A stretch of DNA of 18,303 bases from an uncultured Streptococcus sp. (GTDB lineage Bacteria; Bacillota; Bacilli; Lactobacillales; Streptococcaceae), in contig CABSQC010000002.1 in NCBI GenBank assembly GCA_902479835.1, positions 1-18,303 on the forward strand, in the 5' to 3' direction. The notes under the pieces were generated by a model. It worked only from the letters and a program-made list of their open reading frames with translations. It had not been told where the DNA came from and searched no databases. The position numbers were made by a program, and so were the translations under genes. Positions 1-6,502 of the stretch are shown in pieces. Position 1 is the first letter of the stretch. Each line of letters starts with the position of its first letter.

Positions 1-127
1 CAAGACGCAGTGGTTGAGTGGGCTCTACTACGCTGATTTCATCAGCTTTTACAGCCCTACTCAACTGTGCGGAGGTGGGACGACGAAATCGAATTCTAAC
101 GAATTACCGATTTCTGTCCCACTCTCT
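1..127. repeat. Left copy (truncated by window edge) of a palindrome-rich intergenic repeat
   Basis: These bases match 3041-3167 at 126 of 127 positions; the only difference is C at 40 versus T at 3080. Two strong hairpins are visible. One lies at about 13-65, with arms GTTGAGT and ACTCAAC and a nested GCTGAT/ATCAGC stem. The other lies at about 75-122, with arms GTGGGAC and GTCCCAC and nested GAAATCG/CGATTTC. The left part of the element probably lies upstream of the window. The two direct copies flank the adhesin gene. I do not recognise it as BOX or RUP. Confidence 0.85.
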
Positions 128-183
128 ATTTTTCTTTGTATCAAAAAAATGTACTTAAAATACAAAAAAGCATATATAATAGC

Positions 184-212
184 TTGTCTTCTCAAAGTAA
201 ATCGATTATAAT
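184..212 (+). promoter_or_regulatory. Probable promoter of the LPXTG adhesin gene
   Basis: A -35 box TTGTCT (184-189) and a perfect -10 box TATAAT (207-212) are separated by 17 bp. Transcription would start near 219, leaving a leader of about 93 nt before the adhesin start. A second TATAAT at 175-180 lacks a good -35 box. The promoter lies just downstream of the left repeat copy. Confidence 0.6.
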
Positions 213-311
213 GAAAAAAGATGGGTTGTGCATAAAATCACAATATGTAGTGATAATTTTTCGACTCACATACCTTATCTAGTAAACGTAGAAAAAGGAG
301 AAAAATCGTTT

Positions 312-2975
312 ATGAAAAAGAGGCTTTATTCTGTTGTGATAGCAGTTGTCCTATTTTTGGTAGCGGCTTTAGGATTTGCCAAACCCAATAGTCCAGCTAA
401 AGTCCATGCAGATACGATCAATGATGTTGTGACATCTGTAAACATCTCGAAATCAACTGGTGGGGCCATTACAGATCCACTCGGTGTTTGGGAAAGTTTT
501 CAAGTTGAAGCAAACTTTGTGTTGCCAAATGGACGTGTAAAAAAGGGAGATCAGACCGTTATCCAACTTGGAGATGACTTTAAGGTCTTTGAAACGGACA
601 CCATTGACCTGCTGGATCCAAGTGGTCAAAAGGTTGCGACAGCAACGGTAGACGATCAAAGAAAGGTCATCACGGTAACCTACACAGACTATCCTGAAAG
701 AATGGCCAATGTGACAGGGAAACTGCGTTTCTTTGCGCGTGTAGACCACCAAGTCGTCAAAGGGCAAAAGACACTTGATTTTACTCTCACGATCGATAAG
801 AAAGTGATTTCAGGTGGGAATATCGATTACAAAGGGGTCAATCCGGGTGAAAATCCTCCTACTCCAGAAGTCTTTAGCAAATGGGGCTGGACCAACTCAG
901 ATAATAAATTAAAATTGACCTATACCTTGAACATTAATCAAGGTCACACAGCTCTTCATAATATTGATATTAAAGACCAATTGGCCTTTACAGATGGAAA
1001 AATCAAAGCAGATTCTGTCAATATCCATACTGGAACTTGGCAGATCGATAACGAAGATGGTGCCTATCATTTACGAGATACCACCAATGTCACCAAGAAT
1101 TATTCCCCTGTTGTCAGTGCCGATGGTCAATCTCTAACGGTTCACATCGGAGATCTAGCTCCAGAACAAGGAATGACAATTCGCTATGATGTTTATTTGG
1201 ACAAGGTCCCAGCCATCAATACTTCCTACAAAAACAATGCGAAGATGACAGCTACAGAAATCAAGGAGCAAAATAAGGTTGCAGACATTCTGTATCAGTT
1301 CCTTGATGGAAAATTTAATGGTGAGAAATACTCCTTCACTATTCATAAAAAAGGTGAAAATGGTCAAGCTCTTGCAGGTGCTGTCTTTGCTGTGACAGCA
1401 GATGATACAGGTGAGCAAGTTGGAACCATTACGACAGATGAGAATGGTGTTGGCACCATTACGGGCTTGATCAAACAAGCTTATACGGTTAAAGAAATTC
1501 AAGCTCCGACAGGCTATGTGCTCTCTGAAGAACCTATCAAGATCAGCAAGGATGATTTTGGAAATGACCTCGCGATTTCTCGTGATGTCGTAAACCAAAA
1601 AGAAAAAACAAGCGTTGCTGGTCAAAAGACATGGAATGATAATGATAACCAAGATGGCAAGCGTCCATCAAAAATCACCGTCAATCTCCTAGCAAATGGG
1701 GTCAAAGTCGCTTCCAAAGAAGTGAAACCAGATGCAGCAGGAACTTGGGCCTATCATTTTGATAATCTCGATGTGGTCGATGATGCTGGTAATGTCATTG
1801 CTTACACTGTTTCAGAAGAACCTGTTGAAGGCTATGAAGCGACTATTGAAGGAACCAATATTACCAACAGTCGGACACCAGAAGTTGTTGAGATTCCAGT
1901 AACGAAAGTTTGGAAAGACAATGATAACCAAGATGGCGTTCGTCCTGACAAGGTCACTGTTCGTCTCCTTGCAGATGGTACAGAAGTAGCTAGCCAAGAG
2001 CTAAGTGCAGCGACTGATTGGAAGACAGTCTTTACCAATCTTCCAAAATACAATCACGGTAAACAAATTGTCTACACAGTCACAGAAGACACAGTAGCCA
2101 ATTACTCTGCTGCGATTGATGGAACAACTATTACCAATAGCTACAAGCCAGGTAAAACCAGCGTCACTGTTACAAAACGTTGGGAAGACAACAATGACCA
2201 AGATGGAAAACGTCCAAACACCATTAAGGTACAGCTTTATGCAGACGGCAAAGCTCAAGGAAAAGAAGTGGAACTTTCTGCTAAAAATAACTGGACTCAT
2301 ACCTTTAGCAATTTGCCTCTAAAAGCGAAAGGCAAAGAGATTCAGTACCAAGTGAAAGAAGTTGGAACAGTCAAAGGCTATACTAGTACGGTTGATGACG
2401 GTAACAAGGGAAATGTAGTGATCACTAATAGCCGCACGCCAGAAGTAACGGAAGTAGCGGTTAAGAAGATCTGGGATGACGCAGACAACAAAGAGGGTCT
2501 TCGTCCTGAAAAAATCACAGTTCGTCTCCTTGCGGATGGTCAAGAAGTGGCTGTAAAAGAAATCACAGCGACTGATAATTGGCAGGCAAGCTTTACGGAT
2601 CTACCCGTATACAAGGAAGGTAAGAAGATTACTTACACCATTACAGAGGATCCAGTAGTTGGCTATACAACAACTATTGATGGTTTCACGGTAACCAACC
2701 GTCATACGCCACCAACAACACCACCGACCACACCACCAAGTACACCGCCAACGACACCACCAACAACTCCACCGACGACACCACCAACAACCCCACCAAC
2801 AACGCCGCCAAGCACACCGGAAAAACCAGAAATTCCAACTACACCAAAAGAAGGAAAGAAAAAAATTCTTCCATCAACTGGTGAAGTTGTTGCTTACGGG
2901 TTGACCATACTCGGTGCCCTCTTAGCAATTTTTGCTTTGGCTTTGCTTTTACGTGGTAAACGGAAAGAGAAATAA
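312..2975 (+). CDS. LPXTG-anchored Cna/MSCRAMM-type adhesin with four Cna-B repeats
   Basis: A secreted, wall-anchored surface protein of 887 aa. I start it at 312 because AAAGGAG (294-300) precedes that ATG and a Lys-rich signal peptide follows (cleavage probably after VHA, residue 33). The in-frame ATG at 228 would bury the signal. Residues 34-335 look like a two-part adhesin head: an SdrG/Cna-like N1 region, then a collagen-binding-like domain from about 188. A SpaA/prealbumin-like domain follows at about 338-430. Four Cna-B domains start near 433, 524, 614 and 711. Each keeps the Lys (K439, K532, K622, K719), a Glu in the Y-T/Q-V-x-E strand and a terminal Asn expected for an internal isopeptide bond. 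A Thr/Pro linker (798-837), LPSTG (853-857), a membrane helix and a basic tail end the protein, so sortase A is the likely anchor enzyme. There is no YSIRK motif. The ligand is unknown; collagen or another host or salivary protein is inferred from the family. Confidence 0.93.
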   Translation: MKKRLYSVVIAVVLFLVAALGFAKPNSPAKVHADTINDVVTSVNISKSTGGAITDPLGVWESFQVEANFVLPNGRVKKGDQTVIQLGDDFKVFETDTIDLLDPSGQKVATATVDDQRKVITVTYTDYPERMANVTGKLRFFARVDHQVVKGQKTLDFTLTIDKKVISGGNIDYKGVNPGENPPTPEVFSKWGWTNSDNKLKLTYTLNINQGHTALHNIDIKDQLAFTDGKIKADSVNIHTGTWQIDNEDGAYHLRDTTNVTKNYSPVVSADGQSLTVHIGDLAPEQGMTIRYDVYLDKVPAINTSYKNNAKMTATEIKEQNKVADILYQFLDGKFNGEKYSFTIHKKGENGQALAGAVFAVTADDTGEQVGTITTDENGVGTITGLIKQAYTVKEIQAPTGYVLSEEPIKISKDDFGNDLAISRDVVNQKEKTSVAGQKTWNDNDNQDGKRPSKITVNLLANGVKVASKEVKPDAAGTWAYHFDNLDVVDDAGNVIAYTVSEEPVEGYEATIEGTNITNSRTPEVVEIPVTKVWKDNDNQDGVRPDKVTVRLLADGTEVASQELSAATDWKTVFTNLPKYNHGKQIVYTVTEDTVANYSAAIDGTTITNSYKPGKTSVTVTKRWEDNNDQDGKRPNTIKVQLYADGKAQGKEVELSAKNNWTHTFSNLPLKAKGKEIQYQVKEVGTVKGYTSTVDDGNKGNVVITNSRTPEVTEVAVKKIWDDADNKEGLRPEKITVRLLADGQEVAVKEITATDNWQASFTDLPVYKEGKKITYTITEDPVVGYTTTIDGFTVTNRHTPPTTPPTTPPSTPPTTPPTTPPTTPPTTPPTTPPSTPEKPEIPTTPKEGKKKILPSTGEVVAYGLTILGALLAIFALALLLRGKRKEK
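2703..2822 (+). repeat. 12-bp tandem repeat coding the Thr/Pro wall-spanning linker
   Basis: About ten 12-bp units encode x-T-P-P, where x is His, Thr or Ser and the last unit ends in Glu. They sit between the last Cna-B domain and the LPSTG anchor. Third-position changes between units show the array is not freshly amplified. Such Pro-rich stalks lift the adhesive head through the peptidoglycan. Unit number is likely to vary between strains. Confidence 0.85.
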
Positions 2976-2990
2976 AATTCATACCATTAA

Positions 2991-3018
2991 AGAGGCTGGG
3001 ACAAAAGTCCTAGCCTCT
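2991..3018 (+). terminator. Hairpin downstream of the adhesin gene, possible terminator
   Basis: The arms AGAGGCTGGGAC (2991-3002) and GTCCTAGCCTCT (3007-3018) form a 12-bp stem with one G-U pair and an AAAA loop. It lies 16 bp after the adhesin stop codon. The T-run after it is poor (CAATTGTCTTT), so termination may be partial. It is also the left end of the repeat element. Confidence 0.5.
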
Positions 3019-3167
3019 CAATTGTCTTTGGATTGTCGAGCAAGACGCAGTGGTTGAGTGGGCTCTACTACGCTGATTTTATCAGCTTTTACAGCCCTAC
3101 TCAACTGTGCGGAGGTGGGACGACGAAATCGAATTCTAACGAATTACCGATTTCTGTCCCACTCTCT
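2991..3167. repeat. Complete right copy of a MITE-like palindromic repeat
   Basis: The element is about 177 bp. Its first 16 bases (2991-3006) and the reverse complement of its last 16 (3152-3167) match at 13 positions around a shared TGGGACA core, giving inverted ends. Inside are three hairpins: 2991-3018, 3053-3105 and 3115-3162. The part from 3041 is a direct copy of bases 1-127. There is no ORF of note and no clear target-site duplication. It resembles a non-autonomous mobile element or a structured intergenic repeat. Confidence 0.75.
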
Positions 3168-3257
3168 TTTGAATAACTTGCTAGAAGAATGCTCCATCAA
3201 ACCGTTCAAATTCTTGAGGTTCATCTTAAAAATCCATCTTGAAGGAAACATAAGTGT

Positions 3258-3286
3258 TTGACAGAAAGATGAAATCTTGGTAGAAT
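3258..3286 (+). promoter_or_regulatory. rpsO promoter
   Basis: A consensus -35 TTGACA (3258-3263), a 17-bp spacer and -10 TAGAAT (3281-3286). This is the strength expected of a ribosomal protein gene. The transcript would start near 3293, giving a leader of about 84 nt. Confidence 0.8.
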
Positions 3287-3292
3287 AAGAAG

Positions 3293-3376
3293 GTCGAATA
3301 GACAACTAACTCTTTCTTGGTAGCAGGATATGCCAAACCTGCCACTCGGATAGAGCATAAAGAAAAGGAGCTTATC
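3293..3376 (+). promoter_or_regulatory. Structured rpsO 5' leader, candidate S15 autoregulatory element
   Basis: The leader can fold into a stem formed by 3320-3327 with 3338-3345 (GTAGCAGG with CCTGCCAC, one A-C mismatch). It is closed further out by CTCT (3310-3313) with AGAG (3352-3355). The ribosome site AAGGAG (3365-3370) lies just after it. Ribosomal protein S15 represses its own mRNA through leader structures in several bacteria, and the folds differ between lineages. Assigning that role here is inference from position and foldability. Confidence 0.35.
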
Positions 3377-3646
3377 ATGGCAATCTCAAAAGAGAAAAAA
3401 AATGAAATCATTGCACAATACGCACGTCACGAAGGTGACACTGGTTCAGTAGAAGTACAAGTTGCTGTCCTTACTTGGGAAATCAACCACTTGAACGAAC
3501 ACATCAAACAACACAAAAAAGACCACGCTACTTACCGTGGTTTGATGAAGAAAATCGGTCGCCGTCGTAACTTGTTGGCTTACCTTCGTACAAACGACGT
3601 TAACCGTTACCGTGAGTTGATCAACTCTCTTGGACTTCGTCGTTAA
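3377..3646 (+). CDS. rpsO: Small ribosomal subunit protein S15
   Basis: An 89-aa protein, exactly the usual bacterial S15 length. The start follows AAGGAG (3365-3370) with a 6-nt gap. It begins [20 protein letters not shown], and the conserved helices carry [19 protein letters not shown] and the [10 protein letters not shown] region that contacts 16S rRNA helix 22. S15 is a primary binder that nucleates the platform of the 30S subunit. The gene is a single-gene unit: its own promoter lies upstream and two terminators follow. The extended reading from 3317 is rejected because it crosses the structured leader and lacks a ribosome site. Confidence 0.98.
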   Translation: MAISKEKKNEIIAQYARHEGDTGSVEVQVAVLTWEINHLNEHIKQHKKDHATYRGLMKKIGRRRNLLAYLRTNDVNRYRELINSLGLRR

Positions 3647-3652
3647 TCTGCT

Positions 3653-3743
3653 CTATTTTTCACTTACGCTGCGTTGTCACCTTGCCTCGATATACTCGAG
3701 TATAATCTTAGGCTACGGTTCCTAGCATCGTAAGGTAAAATAG
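3653..3743. other. Large imperfect inverted repeat downstream of rpsO
   Basis: Nested complementary arms span about 90 bases: CTATTTT (3653-3659) with AAAATAG (3737-3743), CTTACG (3663-3668) with CGTAAG (3729-3734), and GCCT (3684-3687) with AGGC (3710-3713). At the centre is a perfect 14-bp palindrome, TATACTCGAGTATA (3691-3704). It sits between the rpsO stop codon and the first terminator, so it is probably transcribed as a 3'-UTR structure. It may be a dispersed repeat. No coding potential is seen. Confidence 0.55.
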
Positions 3744-3752
3744 ACCAGATCT

Positions 3753-3778
3753 ATCTCCCTTCGGGGAGATTTTTTGTT
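3753..3778 (+). terminator. rpsO rho-independent terminator
   Basis: The stem ATCTCCC (3753-3759) and GGGAGAT (3764-3770) carries a TTCG tetraloop, followed by TTTTTTG. This is a textbook intrinsic terminator. Confidence 0.9.
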
Positions 3779-3808
3779 TTCACTAGGATTTTAGCCCGAG
3801 CTCAAAAC

Positions 3809-3836
3809 AGCCCTCTGAATTCAGAGGGCTTTTTTG
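3809..3836. terminator. Second terminator after rpsO
   Basis: A perfect palindrome, arms AGCCCTCTG (3809-3817) and CAGAGGGCT (3822-3830), is followed by TTTTTG. It backs up the terminator 31 bp upstream and insulates the DUF4649-trxA promoter. The A-run on its left is short, so activity on the minus strand is uncertain. Confidence 0.8.
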
Positions 3837-3887
3837 CTGTCTTTTCCTTATCGAACGAGATCCATCATTCTGAGGAAGTCGTTTTGT

Positions 3888-3916
3888 TTGACAGATGTAA
3901 TATCTAGAGTTACAAT
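3888..3916 (+). promoter_or_regulatory. Promoter of the DUF4649-trxA operon
   Basis: Consensus -35 TTGACA (3888-3893), 17-bp spacer, -10 TACAAT (3911-3916). The start would be near 3923, giving a short leader of about 25 nt to the ATG at 3948. Confidence 0.75.
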
Positions 3917-3947
3917 TGATGCATCATAAGAAATAGAGGTTATCGAC

Positions 3948-4172
3948 ATGATTGATATTACATATCTAGACGGTGCAAAACAAGAAAGAGTCATGCATTT
4001 TGATTCCTACGAAGAGTTTGAACGCTCCCAACAAGCCTGCTTGATTGGGGTAGCAGATTTTTATCCTGTTGTGAAACTGACCTATAATGGGTATGAATTG
4101 GATTACCAAGGGACTTACGGAGATGTCTTCTTCTATTTGATGAAGCAAGATTTGACGCAGTACCAAAACTAA
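3948..4172 (+). CDS. DUF4649-family small protein
   Basis: A 74-aa acidic, soluble protein with no signal peptide or membrane segment. It starts MIDITYLDGAKQERVMHFDS and resembles the DUF4649 family of streptococci and relatives, whose function is not known. The ribosome site is AGAGG at about 3935-3939. It is the first gene of a two-gene operon: its stop codon overlaps the trxA ribosome site and trxA begins 12 nt later. That spacing suggests coupled expression with thioredoxin. Any redox role is inferred only from this neighbour; the protein has a single Cys (residue 31) and no CxxC motif. Confidence 0.85.
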   Translation: MIDITYLDGAKQERVMHFDSYEEFERSQQACLIGVADFYPVVKLTYNGYELDYQGTYGDVFFYLMKQDLTQYQN

Positions 4173-4184
4173 AGGAGAAAGAAA

Positions 4185-4499
4185 ATGGCAAAAGCAATTA
4201 CAGACGCAACATTTGAAGCAGAAACAAAAGAAGGCTTGGTCTTGGTAGACTTTTGGGCAACCTGGTGTGGTCCATGTCGCATGCAAGCTCCTATTTTAGA
4301 AAAATTATCGGAAGAACTTTCGGAAGATGAGTTAAAAATCCTAAAAATGGACGTGGATGAAAATCCAGAAACAGCGCGTGCTTTCGGCATTATGTCCATC
4401 CCAACCTTGCTCTTTAAAAAAGATGGGCAGGTTGTTAAACAAGTAGCAGGAGTGCATACCGCAGCACAAATTAAGGCCATTGTGGCAGAGTTGAGTTAA
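4185..4499 (+). CDS. trxA: Thioredoxin
   Basis: A 104-aa cytoplasmic thioredoxin of normal length. The active site WCGPC lies at residues 27-31 (C28, C31), inside the usual V-D-F-W-A-x-W-C-G-P-C-R strand-helix context. The conserved cis-proline is in SIPT (P73), followed by a KKDGQ turn. It reduces protein disulfides with electrons from NADPH via thioredoxin reductase, which is not in this window. The ribosome site AAGGAG (4172-4177) overlaps the stop of the DUF4649 gene. A bidirectional terminator follows. Confidence 0.97.
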   Translation: MAKAITDATFEAETKEGLVLVDFWATWCGPCRMQAPILEKLSEELSEDELKILKMDVDENPETARAFGIMSIPTLLFKKDGQVVKQVAGVHTAAQIKAIVAELS

Positions 4500-4507
4500 A
4501 AAGCAAA

Positions 4508-4546
4508 AAAGCTAAAGAGGAATGAACCTTCTTTAGCTTTTTTTTG
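4508..4546. terminator. Bidirectional terminator between trxA and pepF
   Basis: AAAGCTAAAG (4508-4517) pairs with CTTTAGCTTT (4531-4540), and inner GG/CC extend the stem. A T-run follows on the plus strand and an A-run precedes it (T-run on the minus strand). The two flanking genes converge here, only 51 bp apart, so it can serve both. Confidence 0.88.
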
Positions 4547-4550
4547 AATT

Positions 4551-6347
4551 TTATTCTCCCAATTCTGCACTGTAAGCAATAATTTGATCGACAGTGTCTG
4601 AAAGGAATTGGATGGTATCGCGGAGTGGTTTGTCAGTTGAGATATCTGCTCCGATGATCATGGCTGACTCAAGTGGGGTCTTGCTACCACCTGATTTGAG
4701 GAGGTCCAGCCAATCTTTAGCTCCGTTTTCGGAGTTCTTCAAATGCAGGTAACCCGCTGTTGAGATAACCAAGCCTGCTGAGTAGGTGTAGCTGTAAAGT
4801 CCCATGTAGTAGTGGCTTTGACGCATCCAGGTCAAGGCTGCATCGTCATCGATTTCAACGGCGTCTCCCCAGAATTCTGTCAAGACTTCCTTCATGATGC
4901 TATTGAGCTTGCTAGCGCCGAAGGTACCACCTTCTTCGATCAAGGTGTAGACCTTGCGTTGGAAGGCCGCTTCCAACAAGTGGGTAATGAAGTTATGGAA
5001 GTAGGTATCTGTCAAACGGTGAGCCAAGGCAAAGCGTTTTTGACGAGGATCGTCAAACTGGTGTTCCAAATAGTCGCTGAGGAGGAGCTCGTTAAAGGTA
5101 GAAGGAGCTTCCACATAGTAGGTCGACATGTGGGCGTTGAAGTAGCTTTGGTTGTTGTCTGAGAAGATAAACTGACCAGAGTGTCCGATCTCGTGGATCA
5201 GGGTGTAGACATCGCTCATGCGTCCTGTCCAGCTCATGAGGACATAAGGATGAACGCGGTATGGATCGGCTGCATAACCACCAGAATCCTTACCTTCATT
5301 GGCTGCGAAATCAACCCAGCGTTCGGTTTGGTAGCGGGCAATTTCGCGGGAATATTCTTCCCCAAGAGGTGCCACAGATTTCATGACCAAATCATAGGCA
5401 TCATCAATGGTGACATCTGGGTTGAGCGCGCTGTCCAAATCCAACTTCCAATCAGCAAAGGTCATTTTCTCAAGACCGTTGACCTTGGCCACGTGTTTGA
5501 GGAATTTTTGAGCGACCGGAGCGAAGTCCTTCATGATCAGGTCAATCTGACGGTCAAACATGGCACGATCTACTTCCTGCTCAGCCAAGAGATAGTCAAA
5601 GACAGAGTCGTAGCCCCGCATATCTGCAATCAGTTTTTCAGACTTGACTTGAGCTAGATAGGTAGCAGCAGCCGTGTTTTGGTGCTTGCGGAGACCTTCT
5701 GAGAAAGAACGAAAGGCTTTTTCACGAACTTCCGCATTCTCATGGTTTTGGTAGAAGTTTTCATAGGTGACAAAGCTATTCTTGTAAACTTTTCCATCTA
5801 CTTCAAAATCAGCCATTTCAAAGTCACCTGCCCGCATCTTGGTGTAGATATCTTGCGGTCCGTAGAAGACTTCACCAAGGTTGGTCAGAGTTTTTTCCAC
5901 ATCAGCTCCCAAGTAGTGAGCTTTTTTGATTTTAGCCTGACGAATGGCAAAAGTGAGGTGAGGGAGTTGTCCGAGACGTTCAAGGACTTCTTCATCCGCT
6001 TCTACCAAAGCATCATCAAAGAAGGAAAGTTCAACGCTAGCCCAAGTTTCGAAATCCATCCCCGCTTGAGCAATTTCCGCAAAAGCTTCGTCGCCAAAGT
6101 CAGTGGTTTGTGGCATAAAGCTGTAGTTGCCAATGTGGCTGAGTTGGATCTGAATCTGTTCAAAGACCGCAAAGGCAGCTTCAAAGTCTTCAAAAGTGTG
6201 GAGGTTGCCCTTGTAGTTGCGGACAAATTCATTGATTTCTTCACGTGTTTTTTCAATGGCGCGCAAGAAGTCTTCCTGGTCTTGGTAGAGGGCTGTGAGG
6301 TCCCAGAGTTCGTTCTCGGGAAATTCAGAACGTTTTTTTAATTCCAT
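4551..6347 (-). CDS. pepF: Oligoendopeptidase F (M3 family zinc peptidase)
   Basis: A 598-aa cytoplasmic metallopeptidase that cuts short peptides, feeding amino acids from imported oligopeptides. I start it at 6347 because AAAGGAG lies just upstream on the minus strand and the product then begins MELKKRSEFPENELWDLTAL, typical of the family (about 600 aa). A longer reading from 6467 adds 40 residues that run through the promoter. The zinc motif HEIGH is at residues 385-389, with the third ligand probably E413 in the downstream E-A-P-S segment. The N-terminal half is the long helical region of M3B enzymes. There is no signal peptide. The gene is alone on the minus strand, divergent from the lipoprotein genes and convergent with trxA. 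Streptococcal homologues are also called PepB. Confidence 0.96.
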   Translation of the reverse strand: MELKKRSEFPENELWDLTALYQDQEDFLRAIEKTREEINEFVRNYKGNLHTFEDFEAAFAVFEQIQIQLSHIGNYSFMPQTTDFGDEAFAEIAQAGMDFETWASVELSFFDDALVEADEEVLERLGQLPHLTFAIRQAKIKKAHYLGADVEKTLTNLGEVFYGPQDIYTKMRAGDFEMADFEVDGKVYKNSFVTYENFYQNHENAEVREKAFRSFSEGLRKHQNTAAATYLAQVKSEKLIADMRGYDSVFDYLLAEQEVDRAMFDRQIDLIMKDFAPVAQKFLKHVAKVNGLEKMTFADWKLDLDSALNPDVTIDDAYDLVMKSVAPLGEEYSREIARYQTERWVDFAANEGKDSGGYAADPYRVHPYVLMSWTGRMSDVYTLIHEIGHSGQFIFSDNNQSYFNAHMSTYYVEAPSTFNELLLSDYLEHQFDDPRQKRFALAHRLTDTYFHNFITHLLEAAFQRKVYTLIEEGGTFGASKLNSIMKEVLTEFWGDAVEIDDDAALTWMRQSHYYMGLYSYTYSAGLVISTAGYLHLKNSENGAKDWLDLLKSGGSKTPLESAMIIGADISTDKPLRDTIQFLSDTVDQIIAYSAELGE

Positions 6348-6379
6348 AGTGTTCTCCTTTTGATCGGTGTTCTTCCTTA

Positions 6380-6388
6380 AGTATAGCA
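6380..6388 (-). promoter_or_regulatory. Extended -10 promoter for pepF
   Basis: Read on the minus strand, these bases are TGCTATACT, an extended -10 element (TGn before TATACT). No good -35 box is seen 16-18 bp upstream, as is common with extended -10 promoters. The transcript would start close to 6373. Confidence 0.5.
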
Positions 6389-6470
6389 GAAAAAAGGACA
6401 GAAACATAGAGGGAGAGGGGAAAATGCTTGTGTAAAAATCTTGAAAAGAGCTGGAAAAATTGACCATTTT

Positions 6471-6479
6471 TGATATACT
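6471..6479 (+). promoter_or_regulatory. Extended -10 promoter for the lipoprotein pair
   Basis: TGATATACT is an extended -10 (TGn plus TATACT at 6474-6479). The -35 match 17 bp upstream is weak (CTGGAA). The leader would be short, about 17 nt, with GAGGAGG as ribosome site. Together with the pepF promoter it makes a divergent promoter region of about 155 bp. Confidence 0.5.
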
Positions 6480-6502
6480 AGGATAGATATGAGGAGGTTT
6501 TT

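Noticed and set aside
14..211. Short ORF of 65 codons
   Set aside because: It lies mostly within the palindromic repeat and a promoter region and has no ribosome site or recognisable product.
228..311. Upstream extension of the adhesin from ATG 228
   Set aside because: It would place 28 residues before the signal peptide and has no ribosome site; ATG 312 has AAAGGAG and gives a normal export signal.
1155..1652. Minus-strand ORF inside the adhesin
   Set aside because: It is antisense to well-supported Cna-type coding sequence and looks like a frame shadow.
2703..2822. CRISPR-like array
   Set aside because: The periodicity is 12 bp with no unique spacers; it encodes the Thr/Pro linker of the adhesin.
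5742..6341. Plus-strand 199-codon ORF opposite pepF
   Set aside because: pepF is firmly supported by HEIGH and family length; the opposite frame has no recognisable motif or ribosome site.
6348..6467. N-terminal extension of pepF
   Set aside because: It crosses the probable pepF promoter, and the residues do not resemble the family; the start at 6347 has AAAGGAG.
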